The notes: generated by a model not told the origin, from the letters alone. Positions 9,674 through 22,656 are shown, numbered from the stretch's first letter. The stretch: DNA of 64,000 nt from Pelobates cultripes (GCA_933207985.1 OW240921.1:88471499-88535498); one strand, 5' to 3'. Numbers and translations are program-made.

Positions 9674-11853
9674 TCAGATAGAGAAGAGGGAAATATACAC
9701 AAGATTTAAGGGGATATTGATTCTCAGTGTCTCCTGAAAGAACTTCCTAATCTCCCGCCAGAATGGTCTGATGCAAGGGCAGTCCCAGAATATATGCTGT
9801 AATGATCCCAATTGACCTGTACATCTCCAACATGTGGCAGATGTGCCAGGATATATGTGGGAGAGCTTTGCAGGTACCAAATACCAATGCATAATGATTT
9901 TGCAATAAGCCTCCCAATGGGATAGGCTTGTAGACGCCATTTTAGTATTTCGTATCACTTGCTTTCATGCTGGCAAGGGAATTGGTCTACCTATGTCTCC
10001 CTCCCACTGCAGCATGTACAACATCTTCCCAGTGTTATCCAGGGCCAAAAGAGTGTTATAGCACAGGGACAATGCTTTCACGCTCAATAAATTTCCCATG
10101 CACTTTTGAGCAAAAGATGGTAATGGATTGATGTCAATTGCTTTAATGTAGTTTTCATGTAGGATATTTTTGATATGTAGATAGGTAAACAATTCCCTGT
10201 GTGGTAAGGAGTGTTCTTTTTATAGATCAGAGAATGGCTTTATACCTATGTCAATGCACATGGAGTGCACTGAAGTGGCTCCACCTTGTATCCATGGGTC
10301 CAGGTGTAGGTCTTGTGTGAGTAAGACAATGGCCTGTAAGGCGCATAGTTAGGTGTTGTTGTCGATCATTTTTGGGGTGACCTGCCTCCACATGTGGAGG
10401 GGAAGTTCGGTGGAGGGCATTATGTTTGTGTTTCTGATGTTCTTTTTGGATCTAGTCCAAAGAGCATGCTCCACCATGCTGTGTGTCAAACAGGCATTTT
10501 CCAGACCTAGCCATAATGGGGGAGAGGTTCTCTCCAGTACTGACATGCCCTGTGCTATCAACAAGGCTTTGTAGTACATTTTTGCATTAGGGATGCCCAG
10601 ACCACCCATAGACTAGGGAAGCCATAGTAAATTCTGTGCTATGCGTGGATGCTAGTTCCTCAACTTTGGCCTTCGGGATTGTATAATTTGGTGTTGTTAG
10701 CTGATGTCCTATAGAGTAATTTGGATTGTAGGTATTGGGATTTCAGTTTCCTTGTGTGCAATTTACCTACCTTATTCCCCTGTACATAATGGGATGGTTT
10801 TCTCAATTTTTTTTAAGGTTATCTCTTGCAGTTCTTATTTTATTTTAGTTAGTTGTTTCAATGGATCTATTTTATTTTTGGAATTTATTTTGGTCAATTC
10901 CTCCAAAAGCCGCTTATGGTCAATACTTATCTTTTTTTTTTCCGGACAGATCCCGCTTGTATTAGAATACCCCTCATCACCGCCTTAAGGGCCAACCACT
11001 GTGTACCGATAGGGAAGGTATCATTTGTATGGTCGTTGTAGAACAACTGTATTGCTTTTCGTAAGGGGGGTACCTGGGCTGCCTTGTCAAGAATGGAGTC
11101 GTTGAGTCACCATGCACTTCTGTACCATGCAGAATATAGGGATTGGAATGTAGTGATGACCGGAGCATGGTCCAACCATGTCCTAGTGCCAATGGACACA
11201 TCAGAAACATTTGACAGGGTTGTTTGGTCAACTATGCACATATCTATGTGCGAGTAAGTAAGATGTATGGGAAAAAAACGTGTAGTTCCTTTCAGATGGA
11301 AATATGCTGCACCATGTATCATGTAGATCGTGTTTGTGTAAGGGTGTGGATAGTTTATGACTGAGAGAGGTTGTCTGGGGAGGCAGGTTTTTACCATGAG
11401 TCCGTTTGATGTCTAATTCAGGGTCTAATGTACAGTTGAAGTCTCCGCATATTATGGTGTGGCCTTTGTGTAGCTTGGATATCTTATTCATTGCCCTGTC
11501 CAGAAAGGAAGGTTGGGAGTTATTTGGAGCATATACTGAGGCAACAGTGATTTTAATCATATTAAGCATTCCAACCACAATCAGCAATCTACCCATATCA
11601 TCTGTGTATATAATTTCCTGTTGAAATACCCAATCTGAATGGAACATTATGGTTACCCCTTTCGACTTGTGAGGGGAGAGGGCATTAAAGATTTGTGGAT
11701 ATTGAGTCGGTTTAAAGATGGGGGGGATGCGTTTAGAGAGGTGAGTTTCCTAAAGGCTTTTGATTTCTGTATCTCGTGAATTGCAGAGCACCACTTAAAT
11801 GGGTTATTTAAGCCATTAAGACTCCTCGAGAAGCATTTAAATTGGTGGGCCAT
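9674..11853 (-). pseudogene. L1-1 ORF2 remnant (endonuclease and C-terminus)
   Basis: Minus-strand blocks in order. 11853-11653 is the endonuclease start, with GLNNPFKWCSAIHEIQKSKA. 11647-11228 is the endonuclease core, with GRLLIVVGMLNMIKITVASV, VYAPN and the GDFNC active-site segment. 11231-10977 holds the segment before the RT. The sequence then jumps to 10609-10349 (GGLGIPNAKMYYKALLIAQG, just after the RT thumb) and 10192-9674, ending with YPGTSATCWRCTGQLGS and the distal His and Cys (C-x2-C-x8-H-x4-C, the L1 C-terminal cysteine motif). L1 ORF2 nicks genomic DNA and primes reverse transcription there. The catalytic F/YADD box is absent through deletion and several frameshifts break the rest, so it cannot be active. 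Confidence 0.8.
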
Positions 11854-11979
11854 AATAATTGTGAGGTGTTAGTGTTGTTGAGATCCACATAGATTTCTGT
11901 CTGAACCTGGATTCAGGCCAGTGGACAGTGTCTGCCATTCTGACCAGTACATTGGGCCAAGGAGTGAGTTTTGCATATT

Positions 11980-13440
11980 ATGGGAATACACCTTTGCTTG
12001 GGATATGAAGGAGGGAGCAACCAGGTGAAATATAAATGAAAATTAAGAAAATAAAGAAAGTATTAACAAAGATTCTCATCATAGAGAGCTCACAATCCAA
12101 TGTACATCCCATGGGGAGGTCATATGGTGTAAGCTCCATCCCAGAGCCAAATCTTGTGCACATAGTATGATATAATACACTTATCACCCACTTCCTGTCC
12201 GGAGGGAGAGATGACATGCTATTTCCCGAGCTTGTTGTTGTAATTGTCCTCACCTATGGAGTCCTGAGAAATTACAAAGCACAGGTGTCACTCCCGTATT
12301 ATGTAAGAGGTGATTAACTGTTAACACTGTTAACCCCCGGCTTCTAGAGCAACAGCAGGTTTACCTAGCATGTGTCTAGAGATATGGCTGTAAAGTCGAG
12401 GCTCGATTTGAGGCAGATCATCATTGGGAACCGCCATGACAATCTTAGTGAATAGTTACAACTCTACCCTATGTACATGTGGTGGGTATATAAGTGATCT
12501 ATATGCGGATTTGCTATTGAACACATATATTGTATGTTCTTAACAACAACAGTAAAAAAAACATTGAGTAATGTGCAGTTAACCTAACTTTTGTTAGATG
12601 TAAGACTATAGTGTCGGGGATCAATTTTAGGCAGCTCAGTGGTTAGGTCTGCCAGGCCCAGCTTAGTGAGTGGGTGAAACTATACTTTTAAGACCTATGG
12701 TGGACATAGTAAGAATCATTATACTTTGTTGCATTGAAACAGTCAAGGTATGCATTCTTAGCCTTAACATTATGATCAATGAAAAAATAATAAGTCAAAT
12801 AATATAACACATTCCTAGATTAGGACTGTAAAATCTTGGGACCCGTTATTTTTTTTTTTTTTTTATATTAATATACACATTTTTTATTTTTTTATAGCCA
12901 GCCCACCGTCTAGATATGCTAGGGCCATGTTAGGTATTGGCTTGGCATTTCTCTATAGACCTTGGGCGTGCATATTAAGAGTCCGTAAGCATTTTAGCAA
13001 TGAAACATATTCCTAAATTTTAACAAGATAAACATTAAAACTAATTATACAAGATACCAGTCTTTTAGACTTCTGACAGGCAGACATGATGTGCTTGGTT
13101 TCTTTGGTGTGAAGGATCTTCATCTGTATATGGGAAATCGGTTTCTAAGTTGTAGATAAAAGTACAAAATGCTGGTTTCTTCATCAGTTTATAGGAAGCT
13201 ACAGCCCTTTGGATCATCAATGTTCTTTAGGTTGCAAGTCCCATCAGAGGTCAGAGCTATGTTTTAAAAGAAGAGTCTGAGTCTCCACTGTTTATGGGAA
13301 AATTTGTGTGCTGGTATTTCGCTGAGCTATGATGCAGTGTGGAGTAGATCGCTAAAGTGAGGTTGATCCCGTTGTCTTCCACTTGGGTTGTATCTATTTC
13401 AGGGAAGTTGATGTGGCATAGTCTGAGTCTGAAGCATGTC
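11980..13440 (-). other. L1-1 inter-ORF spacer
   Basis: No coding potential. It contains a poly-T stretch at about 12849-12866. L1-4 has a spacer of similar length between its ORFs, so this is treated as part of the L1. I cannot exclude a small insertion at the poly-T. Confidence 0.45.
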
Positions 13441-14306
13441 ACAAGCCCCATTCTTTAAGTAAGGTGAGTCCACCTTCAGGGTCCGCGATGATCTTGCCAT
13501 TGTGCAAGACCATTAATTTTGTGGAATGTCCCCAGCGATAGGGTATCTTGTGGTTTCAAAGGGTTTTTGTGATAGTAGAAAGCTCTCTCTTTCTGGCCAT
13601 TGTGAGGGCCGAGAGGTCTGCAAAGATAGATATCCCTTCATATGGCAATGGCAGTGCAGTTGCTGTTCTAGCTGCAGTGCGTAGAGCATCTTTCGATTTA
13701 TAATAATGAAAGCTGACTATTATGTTCTGTGGTGTCTGCTGTGAAGCGAGGAGGCCTTGGCAAGCGGTGAGCTCTATCCAACATTCATGCTTATCTGTCT
13801 AGGTTAGGAACCAGAGGTGCGGACATGGTTGTAATGTAGGTTGTGGTCTGTTCATTTGTGACTGAGTCAACAATGCCATGGAATCTTACATTATTTCGGC
13901 GTGACCTATCATCTAGGTCAGCCAATTTATGCCACAATTTGGTGTTTTCTTCTTCCAATTTGGGGATCTTGTTGACAACCTCATTGTGGGCTGTGCAAAG
14001 TTCTTCGATCTTTTTTTCTAAGTGATCTGTGCTATCTCCCATCTCCACTAGCTCTTTATGTATGCTGGACATAATTTTAGTGAAGTCCTCCTTAATAGTA
14101 GCTCTCAGGTCTTGAAGCATCTGTTTTAAGTATTCCTTCATGATATGGCCATCTCCCGTAGTGTCTTGTGAGAGGTTCTGCCCCAATGTAACTTCTGAGG
14201 CTGGGAATTGGGCTCCGGAGTAGGCGCCATATTGGGTCTGATTGTGTCTGTCCCTTTCATTGTGCCAGAACGGGTCCATGAGCTTTAGTTGTTTAGATGG
14301 AGACAT
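13440..14306 (-). pseudogene. L1-1 ORF1 remnant
   Basis: Minus-strand ORF1 of an L1 element, an RNA-binding chaperone that coats LINE RNA. The first 171 residues are open (14306-13791). A heptad-like coiled-coil segment around HIMKEYLKQMLQDLRATIKE and LEKKIEELCTAHNEVVNKIP is followed by LADLDDRSRRNNVRFHGI, the start of the RRM domain typical of L1 ORF1p. After 13791 frameshifts intervene, but the C-terminal domain is still readable near 13560-13450 (IPYRWGHSTKL, then a segment ending LLKEWGL). It is inactive. The match rests on motif order and position at the 5' end of the LINE. Confidence 0.8.
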
Positions 14307-14664
14307 GATCTTCTCTCAGTAGTTTATACCACCCGTTGCTGTAGTGTTATTTTGGTGATTTGTGCCATTTTGAAAGATTTTTTTTGGCTCAGTGAAGAAT
14401 GGAACTCGCAATCCACATGTCCGATCAGGCCGGAAGTCTGTTACGCCTACCCCCTAGAGCTAGATAACTTAACAAAGAAAATAATAAATGGCGCAGCACC
14501 TGAGGGTAGGGTGTTCCTAAACCAAATTGGTAACAGAAAAAACAGAAAACCGGTCATGCCAAATGATATAATAAACTGTAATTAACCCCAGTCAAATAAA
14601 TAATAGAGAACATTATAAAATGAATAAATAGTGAGCAAGTGGTAACAGGAATGGTGCACTTAAA

Positions 14665-15970
14665 ATGATAATATCACGGGGGGGTGTCCTTATTCTCCAT
14701 GTAAGCAGTCGCACATTCGCTGAGCTCCCAGCACCCAATACATTCAACAAAAAGAAGTCTTCCCTCATCCAAGACCAGGCAGACCCAGCCTCTGCAAAAA
14801 AAAACGGAAACTTGGACAAGTATTTCCGAGATAAAATGAGGGCCCTGTCTGAAGACGCGAAAGACTATATGGTGTCCTCTCCACTTCCTAGTGAATTACC
14901 GCCAAGGAGTCCAGCTCTCTCTGACCACTCTTCCCTGTCAAGAGACATGGAACTTCAAGACCTCCTACGCAACCTACCATCTAAAGGGGACCCATCGGCA
15001 ATGCTGGAGCAGCTGGGGCATCTGTCCAGGAGCAGATTTCGACCCTTGTGGCAGAAGGCAGACACATGGGTGAGAGAAACAAAGAAAAAAAGAGATACAA
15101 TTTGTGGCGCTGAGATAAATGGCAGCTAGAACACACTAGTGGGTGCAATCACAATAAACCCACAGAAACACAGGTACACAGAAACAGAGATGCTTATGAC
15201 CCTCAAAGATTGAATGATATTGGGGTATTTATCTCCTTTATTACTACCACATATCCACTGATTGTGTTTGTATTTTCTAAGATCTGTGGGTCTTATACAT
15301 GCGCTGCACACTATCTCTATTTCTGTGTACATGGGTCAGAGAGTCAGCGATCTCGAAGACAGTCGAGATACCATTCAAGCTTGACTGGAGACAGTTGAGG
15401 CACGACAGAAGGAAGTGGACACTAAACTAACACTCAATGCCCGCAACTTGGAGGACCTCGAGAACAGGTCGAGAATCTGCGCATACGAAGCCTCCCTGAA
15501 GCGCGAGAAGACGCCGAAGACTTACCAGCTAAACTACAGGTGCTGTTCAACGCCATACTGCACAGAAACCCAGACATTCTGATCGTTTTGGACATAACCT
15601 TACAGGGCCCTCAAACCCAAAGGCCTGATGCAGGAAGTGCCCAGAGACATCCTATGCAGGGTGCATTATTATGCAGAAAGAAAATTTGTATTTTCTCCGT
15701 TACTCCAACGGCTCCCCTGCCTTAAAAGTTAATGACACCGAGATTCAAATATTTCCTGATTTGTCTTGGACAACCCTACAGGGCTGGAGAGCCTTATGGC
15801 TATCACGCTGTGGCTACAGGAACACAACCTTAAATACAGATGGGGCTACTCCATCAAGACCGTAGCAGACATTCCGGAATTCCTAAAAACCCTTTGTATG
15901 CCCCACCTGGAAGTGCAGGACTGGTACGTTTCCACCTTTACTAATACACCACAGGCGATGCCTCAATGAC
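14665..15970 (+). pseudogene. L1-2 ORF1 remnant
   Basis: Frame-broken L1 ORF1. The N-terminal part (to 15129) has a region reading NLDKYFRDKMRALSEDAKD. The coiled coil and RRM start follow from about 15330 (VSDLEDSRDTIQ, then RNLEDLENRSRI). Next come KPKGLMQEVPRDILCRVHYY and the C-terminal domain (NLKYRWGYSIKT) to 15970. A segment at about 15130-15330 with no ORF1 resemblance splits the protein, and at least three frameshifts are present. The usual role is LINE RNA binding. This copy is non-functional. Confidence 0.65.
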
Positions 15971-16102
15971 AGCATTGGAAATCCTCCATGGGGCACAAAT
16001 GACAGACACCAAGCCAACCTTCACAAGTTCCTCACTCCCGAGTCAGGCGAGAACTCCCGGGCCCATGAAGATTCATCTGGAGCTACGCAAGTTGTGTTGA
16101 AC

Positions 16103-17984
16103 ATTCTTCCTTCCAGGAATAGGTGGACAGAAAAATACTGACCTTATAGAGTGGAAAATATTATAGCAGAATAGAGGCTAAATGTTAGGGATAACCCCTG
16201 CGCAATAGATAGGATGAGGAGGCGTGCAAATCCACAAAATATCTCAACTGGTATAGCTACTGGTATTTATAATAGCTATAAATGAAAAAAGTGAAAGGCA
16301 GAATTTGGTTAAATCCCAAACGTACCAAGAGATGTATTGTGGGAGAAGCAGATAACAATGAACTGGTGACTATTATGTTCAATAAAATGCACTGTGACTC
16401 TTAAATAAGTGTTCACATAATTTATAAAAACCTACAAGAAGTATAGTCTAAAAAAAGTGCTGCCTTAAGCTAAAAACACGTGAGGCACATCAACTAAGTG
16501 GTGAGTTGAAAATAAAACTGAAAAGGTAAAAATAGGATGCTGTGGCGGAACCAGCCTCACCACTGGGCATTGGAGAAGACTGATTGCCGGCCTCCTGCCC
16601 TGTGACTATGGCCCCATGTTGAAAGGATGGATTTTCCCCTGCAAAGACCCAAAAGCTGGGTCTTTCGGTACTTTCCCTATGTGAGCAGTGTTACCCAGAT
16701 AGCTATGCCATGGAGCCCATTTGTATAATGAAAGACTATGGGAAAGAATTTGGCTCCATGGCAATTGAACTGTATGTGTGTGCTCTGAGCGCCATTCAGT
16801 AATAATGTGCGCTCAGATCTGAGCTATTTGGGGATATGTTGAAAGTACCTGTTTTGTGCAATGGCTGCACAGTTATATGTTTTTATGTGTTTTATTGTCT
16901 TTTGCTGCCATGTGGCTAATGGAGTTTTGCCTCTGTCCTGGAGATAATTGGATTAATTCCCCAACTATCTCCAGGATAGAAGACTCTGTGGAACTGGTTT
17001 TGGGCAGAAAAGCCATGCTGCATTTGGTCAAATAGGACTTTTCCTTAACTTTTGAACCACTGGACCAATGTATGATTTTGACATATGTTTGTATTTGGAG
17101 TATGCTGATTCTGAAAATGTAAGTTTTATGTGAATGTGATGCATACTTTTCAAGTTATGAATAATGTGGAAAAATTTTATTTTTCTGCTTGTGCTAAATT
17201 ACATTACCCATTGTGTAATGTAATTGAATCACATGCAGAGGGGAGGAATTTGTGTGGGAGTGTCTGAGTGTATTGTATCTCTTTATTGGCTGTGTTCCAA
17301 AACCCTGTGGGTGGTACTAATGTGTAAGAATGTGTACATAAGCACAATAAACCCACAGCTCTGTCAGACCACTGCTTGACCCTCAACACGGAGCCTTGTC
17401 TCGTCTTTGGGGGGATTTACTGTATGCTGATAGAGACTGATTGCTAGGAGTGTAAGCAGCTTGGATGCTTTTCCTATTCGTCTGGTAGCAGCAATTCGTA
17501 TGGTTCCGGTTCGTCTGTTTGGAGTGCTATATTGGATGCCATTCGGGAGTCTGGAGCATTCACTTATTGGTGGTTCGTGTGTTTGGTGTTCTGCAGTAGC
17601 TGTGCCTGCATCTCTGGAAAGGGGGCCGATCGCCTAAATGGTTTTTACCCCTTTTGTGCAAAACGGTCCGTTACAGATGCTCTAAAAATATTGCATCCAA
17701 GTATGATCAAAATATAAACATGATCTAAATACATAAATGAGCAATAAAAACACAGTCCATAAAAAAGTATGTGAAAAAAAAGCAGTCTTTGAAATGTCTA
17801 TATAGCAACAATGTCTCAACTGTTTGGATAAACACCTATGTTATAAAGTAACATAAGTTGCAAATCATCCAAAACTGATATATAATATGCTCTGTAATAT
17901 ATAGTATGCAGTCTATTTCTTGTTCTCAAAAGTTATGGCTTGCTGGAACAGCAATGCTGCCTTTCACTTAATTCTTCCTTCCAG
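16103..17984. mobile_element. Unclassified insertion in L1-2 with 14-bp duplication
   Basis: ATTCTTCCTTCCAG occurs at 16103-16116 and again at 17971-17984, and the L1-2 sequence continues on either side. Between them lie about 720 bp of A/T-rich sequence without ORFs, plus the solo LTR at 16541-17675. A 14-bp duplication fits target-primed integration by a LINE, SINE or PLE-like machinery. I do not recognise the family. Confidence 0.6.
16541..17675 (+). mobile_element. Solo LTR (1135 bp)
   Basis: It starts TGTGGCGGAACC and ends CGGTCCGTTACA, so the termini are TG...CA. It is flanked by the 5-bp duplication GATGC at 16536-16540 and 17676-17680. An AATAAA signal lies at about 17346, and a GT-rich segment downstream fits an R/U5 region. 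No internal retroviral or gypsy sequence is attached, so it is a solo LTR left by LTR-LTR recombination. A 5-bp duplication is compatible with Ty3/gypsy or endogenous retrovirus origin. The family is not identified, and an orientation of plus is inferred from AATAAA. Confidence 0.8.
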
Positions 17985-18721
17985 ACCTGCGGGTTCTTGG
18001 GCACAAGTTATGATTTGGGACTGTCGGTGTGGTATGATATGATAATATGCTATCCAGACCGGTACACTGTAAATACCTAAGGCTTTTATTCAATCTGTTT
18101 CGTTCCCAAACATCTCCCTCTCTGTCCTCACCTTTTATTTTTTCTATTTTAACTACTGAGCATATGTTTGCCATATATTCAGGGTTGTTTTTCATAATGA
18201 TCATAGGACGATATAATGGATACGTTATTACGTGACAGATGCCACTGACTGCCATGCAGGATATCCTACGGGGGTGATTAGCCCAAAATTGTAATATGGA
18301 GCCACTCTACTGCAACGCATTTGACCACATAAACATTAACTCTTCAGCCATTACACGGGGACCACATGTTTACACCTCTGCTCACATACTATCTCATAGC
18401 CAGTTTTCTCCCCAGAAGGGGATTCCCTCACCCGCCCACCCCCCATACAGAATATTGTAAACCAGTAAAAATTAGCGCGGGACATAACTGATGTATGATT
18501 ACCGTATTAACCATTCAAACTCATGTGTATGCATAGGCCATAGGGGGTGCAGTTCTTATCTTATCTTTTGGTGATGATAGCACCTTAAAACATATCATTG
18601 TTCTGTGTAAATAGTTAGTTAGATAATTGTCTTATTTTATTTCTCCATATTAATACAGGAGTGACTATTGGAGGACATCCATTTACATTGGCAATATTGT
18701 TTGATTTGTGAGTGTTTAACA
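17985..18721 (+). other. L1-2 inter-ORF spacer
   Basis: No supported coding region. L1-2 sequence resumes here after the insertion and runs to the ORF2 start. Confidence 0.5.
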
Positions 18722-20795
18722 ATGGGCACCCTTAACATTGAATCATATAAAATATGGGATTTAAACTCTCCCGAGAAAAGACACATGGCGACACGAGAAT
18801 TTCTAAGGTTGAAAGCAGATATGGTCTTCTTACGGGAGACACACTTCAGGGGTACATCGGCACCACAAATACGGCACAAAAAATTTCCACTCTGTTATTA
18901 CAACTATTTCCACAGTAGTAAATCCAGAGAAGTAGCCGCCATCTTAGTAGGGGCACATGTTCCATTCACTTACCAGGATCATATTACTGATGATTCAGGC
19001 AGATTTATTATCCTCAAGGGTTTAGTGGGAGCGTCCTCTGTTACATTGGTCAATATATATTTACCGAATAAAAAAACGTGCGTTTCACTTAGACGCATAC
19101 TAACCAAAGTTCAAAAATATGCAGAAGGGATCCTTCTTATTGGAGGAGATTTCAATATTTCTCTAGATGCCCACTGTGACAGCACGGTGCCCAAGTCATC
19201 TCACTTAACCTCCCTATGTACCTAAAATTCGACTGCCTAACGGCTTGTTAGCCCATACATCTGAATCCATAGCTGAGGCATTTAAAGATTTTTAGCAGTC
19301 GCTATATAACCTGAAACATGAAACCCATGAGACTATTGAAACATACTTAACTACACACTTGGATGCCAAGATTCCATCGGCATTGGCCTACACTTCTTAG
19401 GCGCACTGCAATCCATTATCGCTTCACCGACCATTCCCAGAGCTGGCTTGGAAGCCACGAAAGCAGTGATTCCAAAACAGGGGAAGGATCCAGAATTATG
19501 TGGGAGCTACCGCCCCATATCTTTGATCAATGTTAACATGAAAATTTTTCCCAAGATGCTGGCCATGAGGCTGAGACCATTGTTGCAGGACCTTCTTCAT
19601 CCTGACTAGGCATATTGTGTACCTTAAAGAGAAGCAAAAGGTAACACCACTAAAGTAATCAATCTTGTGCATTTTGCCTGTCACAATGGTGCACCATCCC
19701 TAATGCTTGCAATTGATGCTGAAAAGGCCTTTGATAGGGTGGATGGCACCATGAAGTCGCTGTGTTTTGGTCCCAACTGGTTGAACTGGCTTACAGCGAT
19801 CTACTCGCCCCCACCGCTAGGATTAAGGTAAATGAAATCCTCTCAAAACCACAATGAACTCACCAATAAAGAGTTCAAAGTATCTGCATTCGCAGATGAC
19901 CTCTTGTTTACAGTCACAACTCATGGAAGTGATCAGGGAATACAGCTCATACTCTAACTTCAAAATCAATTAAGTTAAATGCGAAATACTCAATTTTACT
20001 GTTGGTAAGGAGGTGGTGGATCACCTATGCCCCTTTCTGTGGGAACGAGACCACACAGAGCGTATATGCCATTAACTTTCCTAAATTGCTTAGTGAGATC
20101 AAGAGAGACCTGCAGCAGTGGGACAGACCCCACTTCCGCTGGCACGGTGGAGTCAATATTCTGAGCATGACAATCTTACCACGCCTGCTCTATCTAATCA
20201 AAACAATTTCCATCCATTTACCTAGAATATTTTTTAAAACTGTACAGTCTCTTTATCTCATTCCTATGAGCAGGGAACAAAATGTGCTTAGCTTTCAGCA
20301 TTCTCTCTAGACCCAAGAATAGGGGTGGCTTAGGCCTTCCAAACATGCCTAATTATTACTACTCAGTTCATTTCAATAGGATCCTTGACTGATCCATAAG
20401 TCCCTCAGCTAAACTGTGGATCCCCATTGAACAATCTTTTATAGACACACCACTGCAGGCACTACCATGGATACTCACTGTGTCCCTGGAATACCCATAC
20501 CCCACTCGGACGACAACTTTACATTTGGAAAAAGATTGCACATTTGTTAGATATTTCACTATCACCCTCAGTACTCAGTATCACATAATGCACTCTTCCC
20601 AGCAGGAGCTGGGGGATTGCTCTTTCCTGCTGAAACCAGGCTTGAGGACACACCTCAAGATGAAATACTCCCTACCTTTCCTGCTGAAACCAGGCTTGAG
20701 GACACACCTCAAGATTAAATACTGTTTTCTGCTCACTGCAGCTAAAACAGTGATAACAGGACATTGGAGGTCTAAAGCAAACCAGACCTTATAGG
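18722..20795 (+). pseudogene. L1-2 ORF2 remnant
   Basis: From the ATG at 18722, 168 codons are open. They encode the apurinic-like endonuclease start (GTLNIESYKIWDLNSPEKRH, KADMVFLRETHF, SVTLVNIYLPNK, IGGDFNISLD). After 19225 the frame breaks repeatedly. RT pieces are still visible: SYRPISLINVNMKIF at about 19502-19546, LAIDAEKAFDRVD at about 19704-19742, SAFADDLLF (catalytic FADD) near 19890, then the post-RT segment 20002-20310 and GGLGLPNMPNYY near 20325. The C-terminal end KTVITGHWRS lies at about 20747-20776. RT sequence between the endonuclease and SYRPI is largely missing, so it is a dead copy. Confidence 0.75.
20623..20730 (+). repeat. 54-bp tandem duplication in L1-2
   Basis: Two near-identical 54-bp copies, each starting TTTCCTGCTGAAACCAGG and containing the small palindrome GAGGACACACCTC. 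It is within the decayed ORF2 C-terminal region. Confidence 0.85.
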
Positions 20796-21360
20796 ACTGG
20801 ATGGTCAGGGTAGAACACTTCAAGGTCCTAGAGGACCTATGGTGGACCACACTGGGTAAACGGGACAAATAAACTACTATTTGGCCACCTTGGATACACA
20901 TATGAGGGTACCTCTGTAACAGTGTAAACAGGATGAGTGGATTCAGGAACCAGGGAAGCTCCCTAGAAATAAGGTGACCAATCCCAGGATAAAAGCCAAT
21001 GTATACATGAGAATGGAAATCGAAGTAGATGGAGTTACCCCCTCCTCCCCCTCTCGCCTACCATTGGTCACTCCAGATGTCCTCCAATTTTGTTGTATCA
21101 TTTTGTTATCTTTTTATTTTGATGTATAATGTAGAAGCTTTAATGTAAAGATCTTTGTTAACAATCCTGTTGAAGCACATTGGATGTAAGATTTGATATG
21201 TAACACTGATCACAGTTGTTTAACATGTTATGTACGAGCGAACCAATGCATGCCTCTATGCTCTATGTCAATGTGATCTTTTTGTCAAAAACATAAAAAA
21301 TAAAATAAATTTAAAAAAGATATCATATATAACAAATGAGATAAAAATAGTCCAAAAATC

Positions 21361-22640
21361 ATATTCTTCCTAATCAGAGGGATCCAGGCAAGGCTTCTTA
21401 TTGTGGCTTAAATCCATGTGTACATATAAAAGAAAGCAGAAAACAAAGGACCCAATAGTGCAACATGTCAGGTCAAATGGAACACGTACAACACATGTGC
21501 GTAACTGCCAACGCACATAGAATTGAGGTAAAACCAGCTCTAGTGTAGTCAGCGTACAGTGGTTTAGATCCCCACTAATAGGATATCTCTTATGTGATCT
21601 TCCACAACGGGATAAAACCCATAGATCATACAAAATAAAATTAAAAAAAAACACAATATTGCTCTCTCTATAAATGAGTGTAAAGGCGATAATTAAAGCC
21701 TTACTTATAGTTTTTAGAGCAGACAGACCGCTCTATGTATGAGGCGTGAGTGGTATAATCCCCACCTAGGACACTTTGCCCAGATGTCTGCACACGTTGG
21801 AGATGAATAGACAGGCTGCCAGATAAACAAACAACCATAACATAATAAAGTAGCTAAAGTATATGGCAACACCAAAGAAATATGGTAGCCGAACCATACT
21901 TTATTACTTAAAAACAAGTTAATATAGTCCACAAAGTAATCACCAAAAAACAACAGAGGAAAATTTCCGATTTATCAGGTATCTATCCCTTTAAACCCTC
22001 AATTTCCATGAGTGAAGCGCTTCAGTGTAAATTTAGAAGTTGTGAATATATGTATGTAGTGCCAAGAAGCACTTACCATCTATACAATGCTTGTATTCCC
22101 GTGTATATATATAGGGAAAAGAAAAACAGATATATACAAATAATAGTGCAATATGTCTAGAAAATTAATTGTTTAATTATATATGTGAGTTAGAATGTAA
22201 ATTAACTCACATTTTTTAGAGCCTTTTACAGTGGTAAGGCTCTAAACTTCCAAGCGTCTGTGTCTTTTGGGTAGATCACACAACCCCTCTCTCTCAGTGA
22301 TGGAACGTCTGTTGTTCTCCAGAGTGTGTTAAGATAAAACAGAGAAAAAACGTCCAAACTAAGTGTAGTATTTAAAATACCAATGTGTATCAGTGTGGGT
22401 AAAATCCAGAAAAGTGCTCACCTTATTTAGAGCCTTTTTATAACTGGCTTTAAGTATGTAGGTTCAGTGTCAGTTTATAGGGTGACACTATCCCTTTCTT
22501 GAATCACTTGTGCAGGATGCAGGAAGTGTAATATATAACAAATATGTTTATTATCAATATTAAAATGTATACAGACTATTTATAAAAACAAAAAAAGGAT
22601 ATATAAAAACATATAAGTAATACTAATGTATTAAGTGGTC
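21361..22640 (-). repeat. PLE-A terminal array of stem/donor units
   Basis: Several diverged units share, on the minus strand, a small stem AGAGC...GCTCT, a 7-nt gap, then GTGAGT/C. The clearest are at 22205-22222 and 22416-22433. A changed version is at 21703-21720 (donor first base altered) and a weak one at 22071. Units also share ATCCCCAC..AGGATAT-type text (near 21570) and AATAGTGCAA (21451, 22144). No ORF. Confidence 0.65.
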
Positions 22641-22656
22641 TGGCATGGATCCACTT

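Larger units (their letters stand above)
8589..14458 (-). mobile_element. L1-1: L1-type LINE with internal deletion
   Basis: The minus strand carries 5' leader, ORF1, a long inter-ORF spacer, an ORF2 endonuclease, the ORF2 C-terminus, a 3' UTR and a poly-A (poly-T at 8589-8603). A 12-bp duplication flanks both ends, so the copy was full length in its ends when inserted. Between the endonuclease block (to about 10980) and the C-terminal block (from about 10609) most of the reverse transcriptase is missing. The layout, with about 1.4 kb between ORF1 and ORF2, matches L1-4, so they are probably related families. Confidence 0.85.
14600..21320 (+). mobile_element. L1-2: decayed L1-type LINE
   Basis: Plus-strand ORF1 remnant (14665-15970), inter-ORF sequence, endonuclease (18722-19225), RT fragments (19440-20340), the ORF2 C-terminal end near 20790, then a 3' UTR ending in an A-rich tail at about 21290-21320. 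It is interrupted by a 1.87-kb insertion flanked by a 14-bp duplication (16103-16116 and 17971-17984). The 5' boundary is not resolved. It lies head-to-head with L1-1. Confidence 0.75.
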
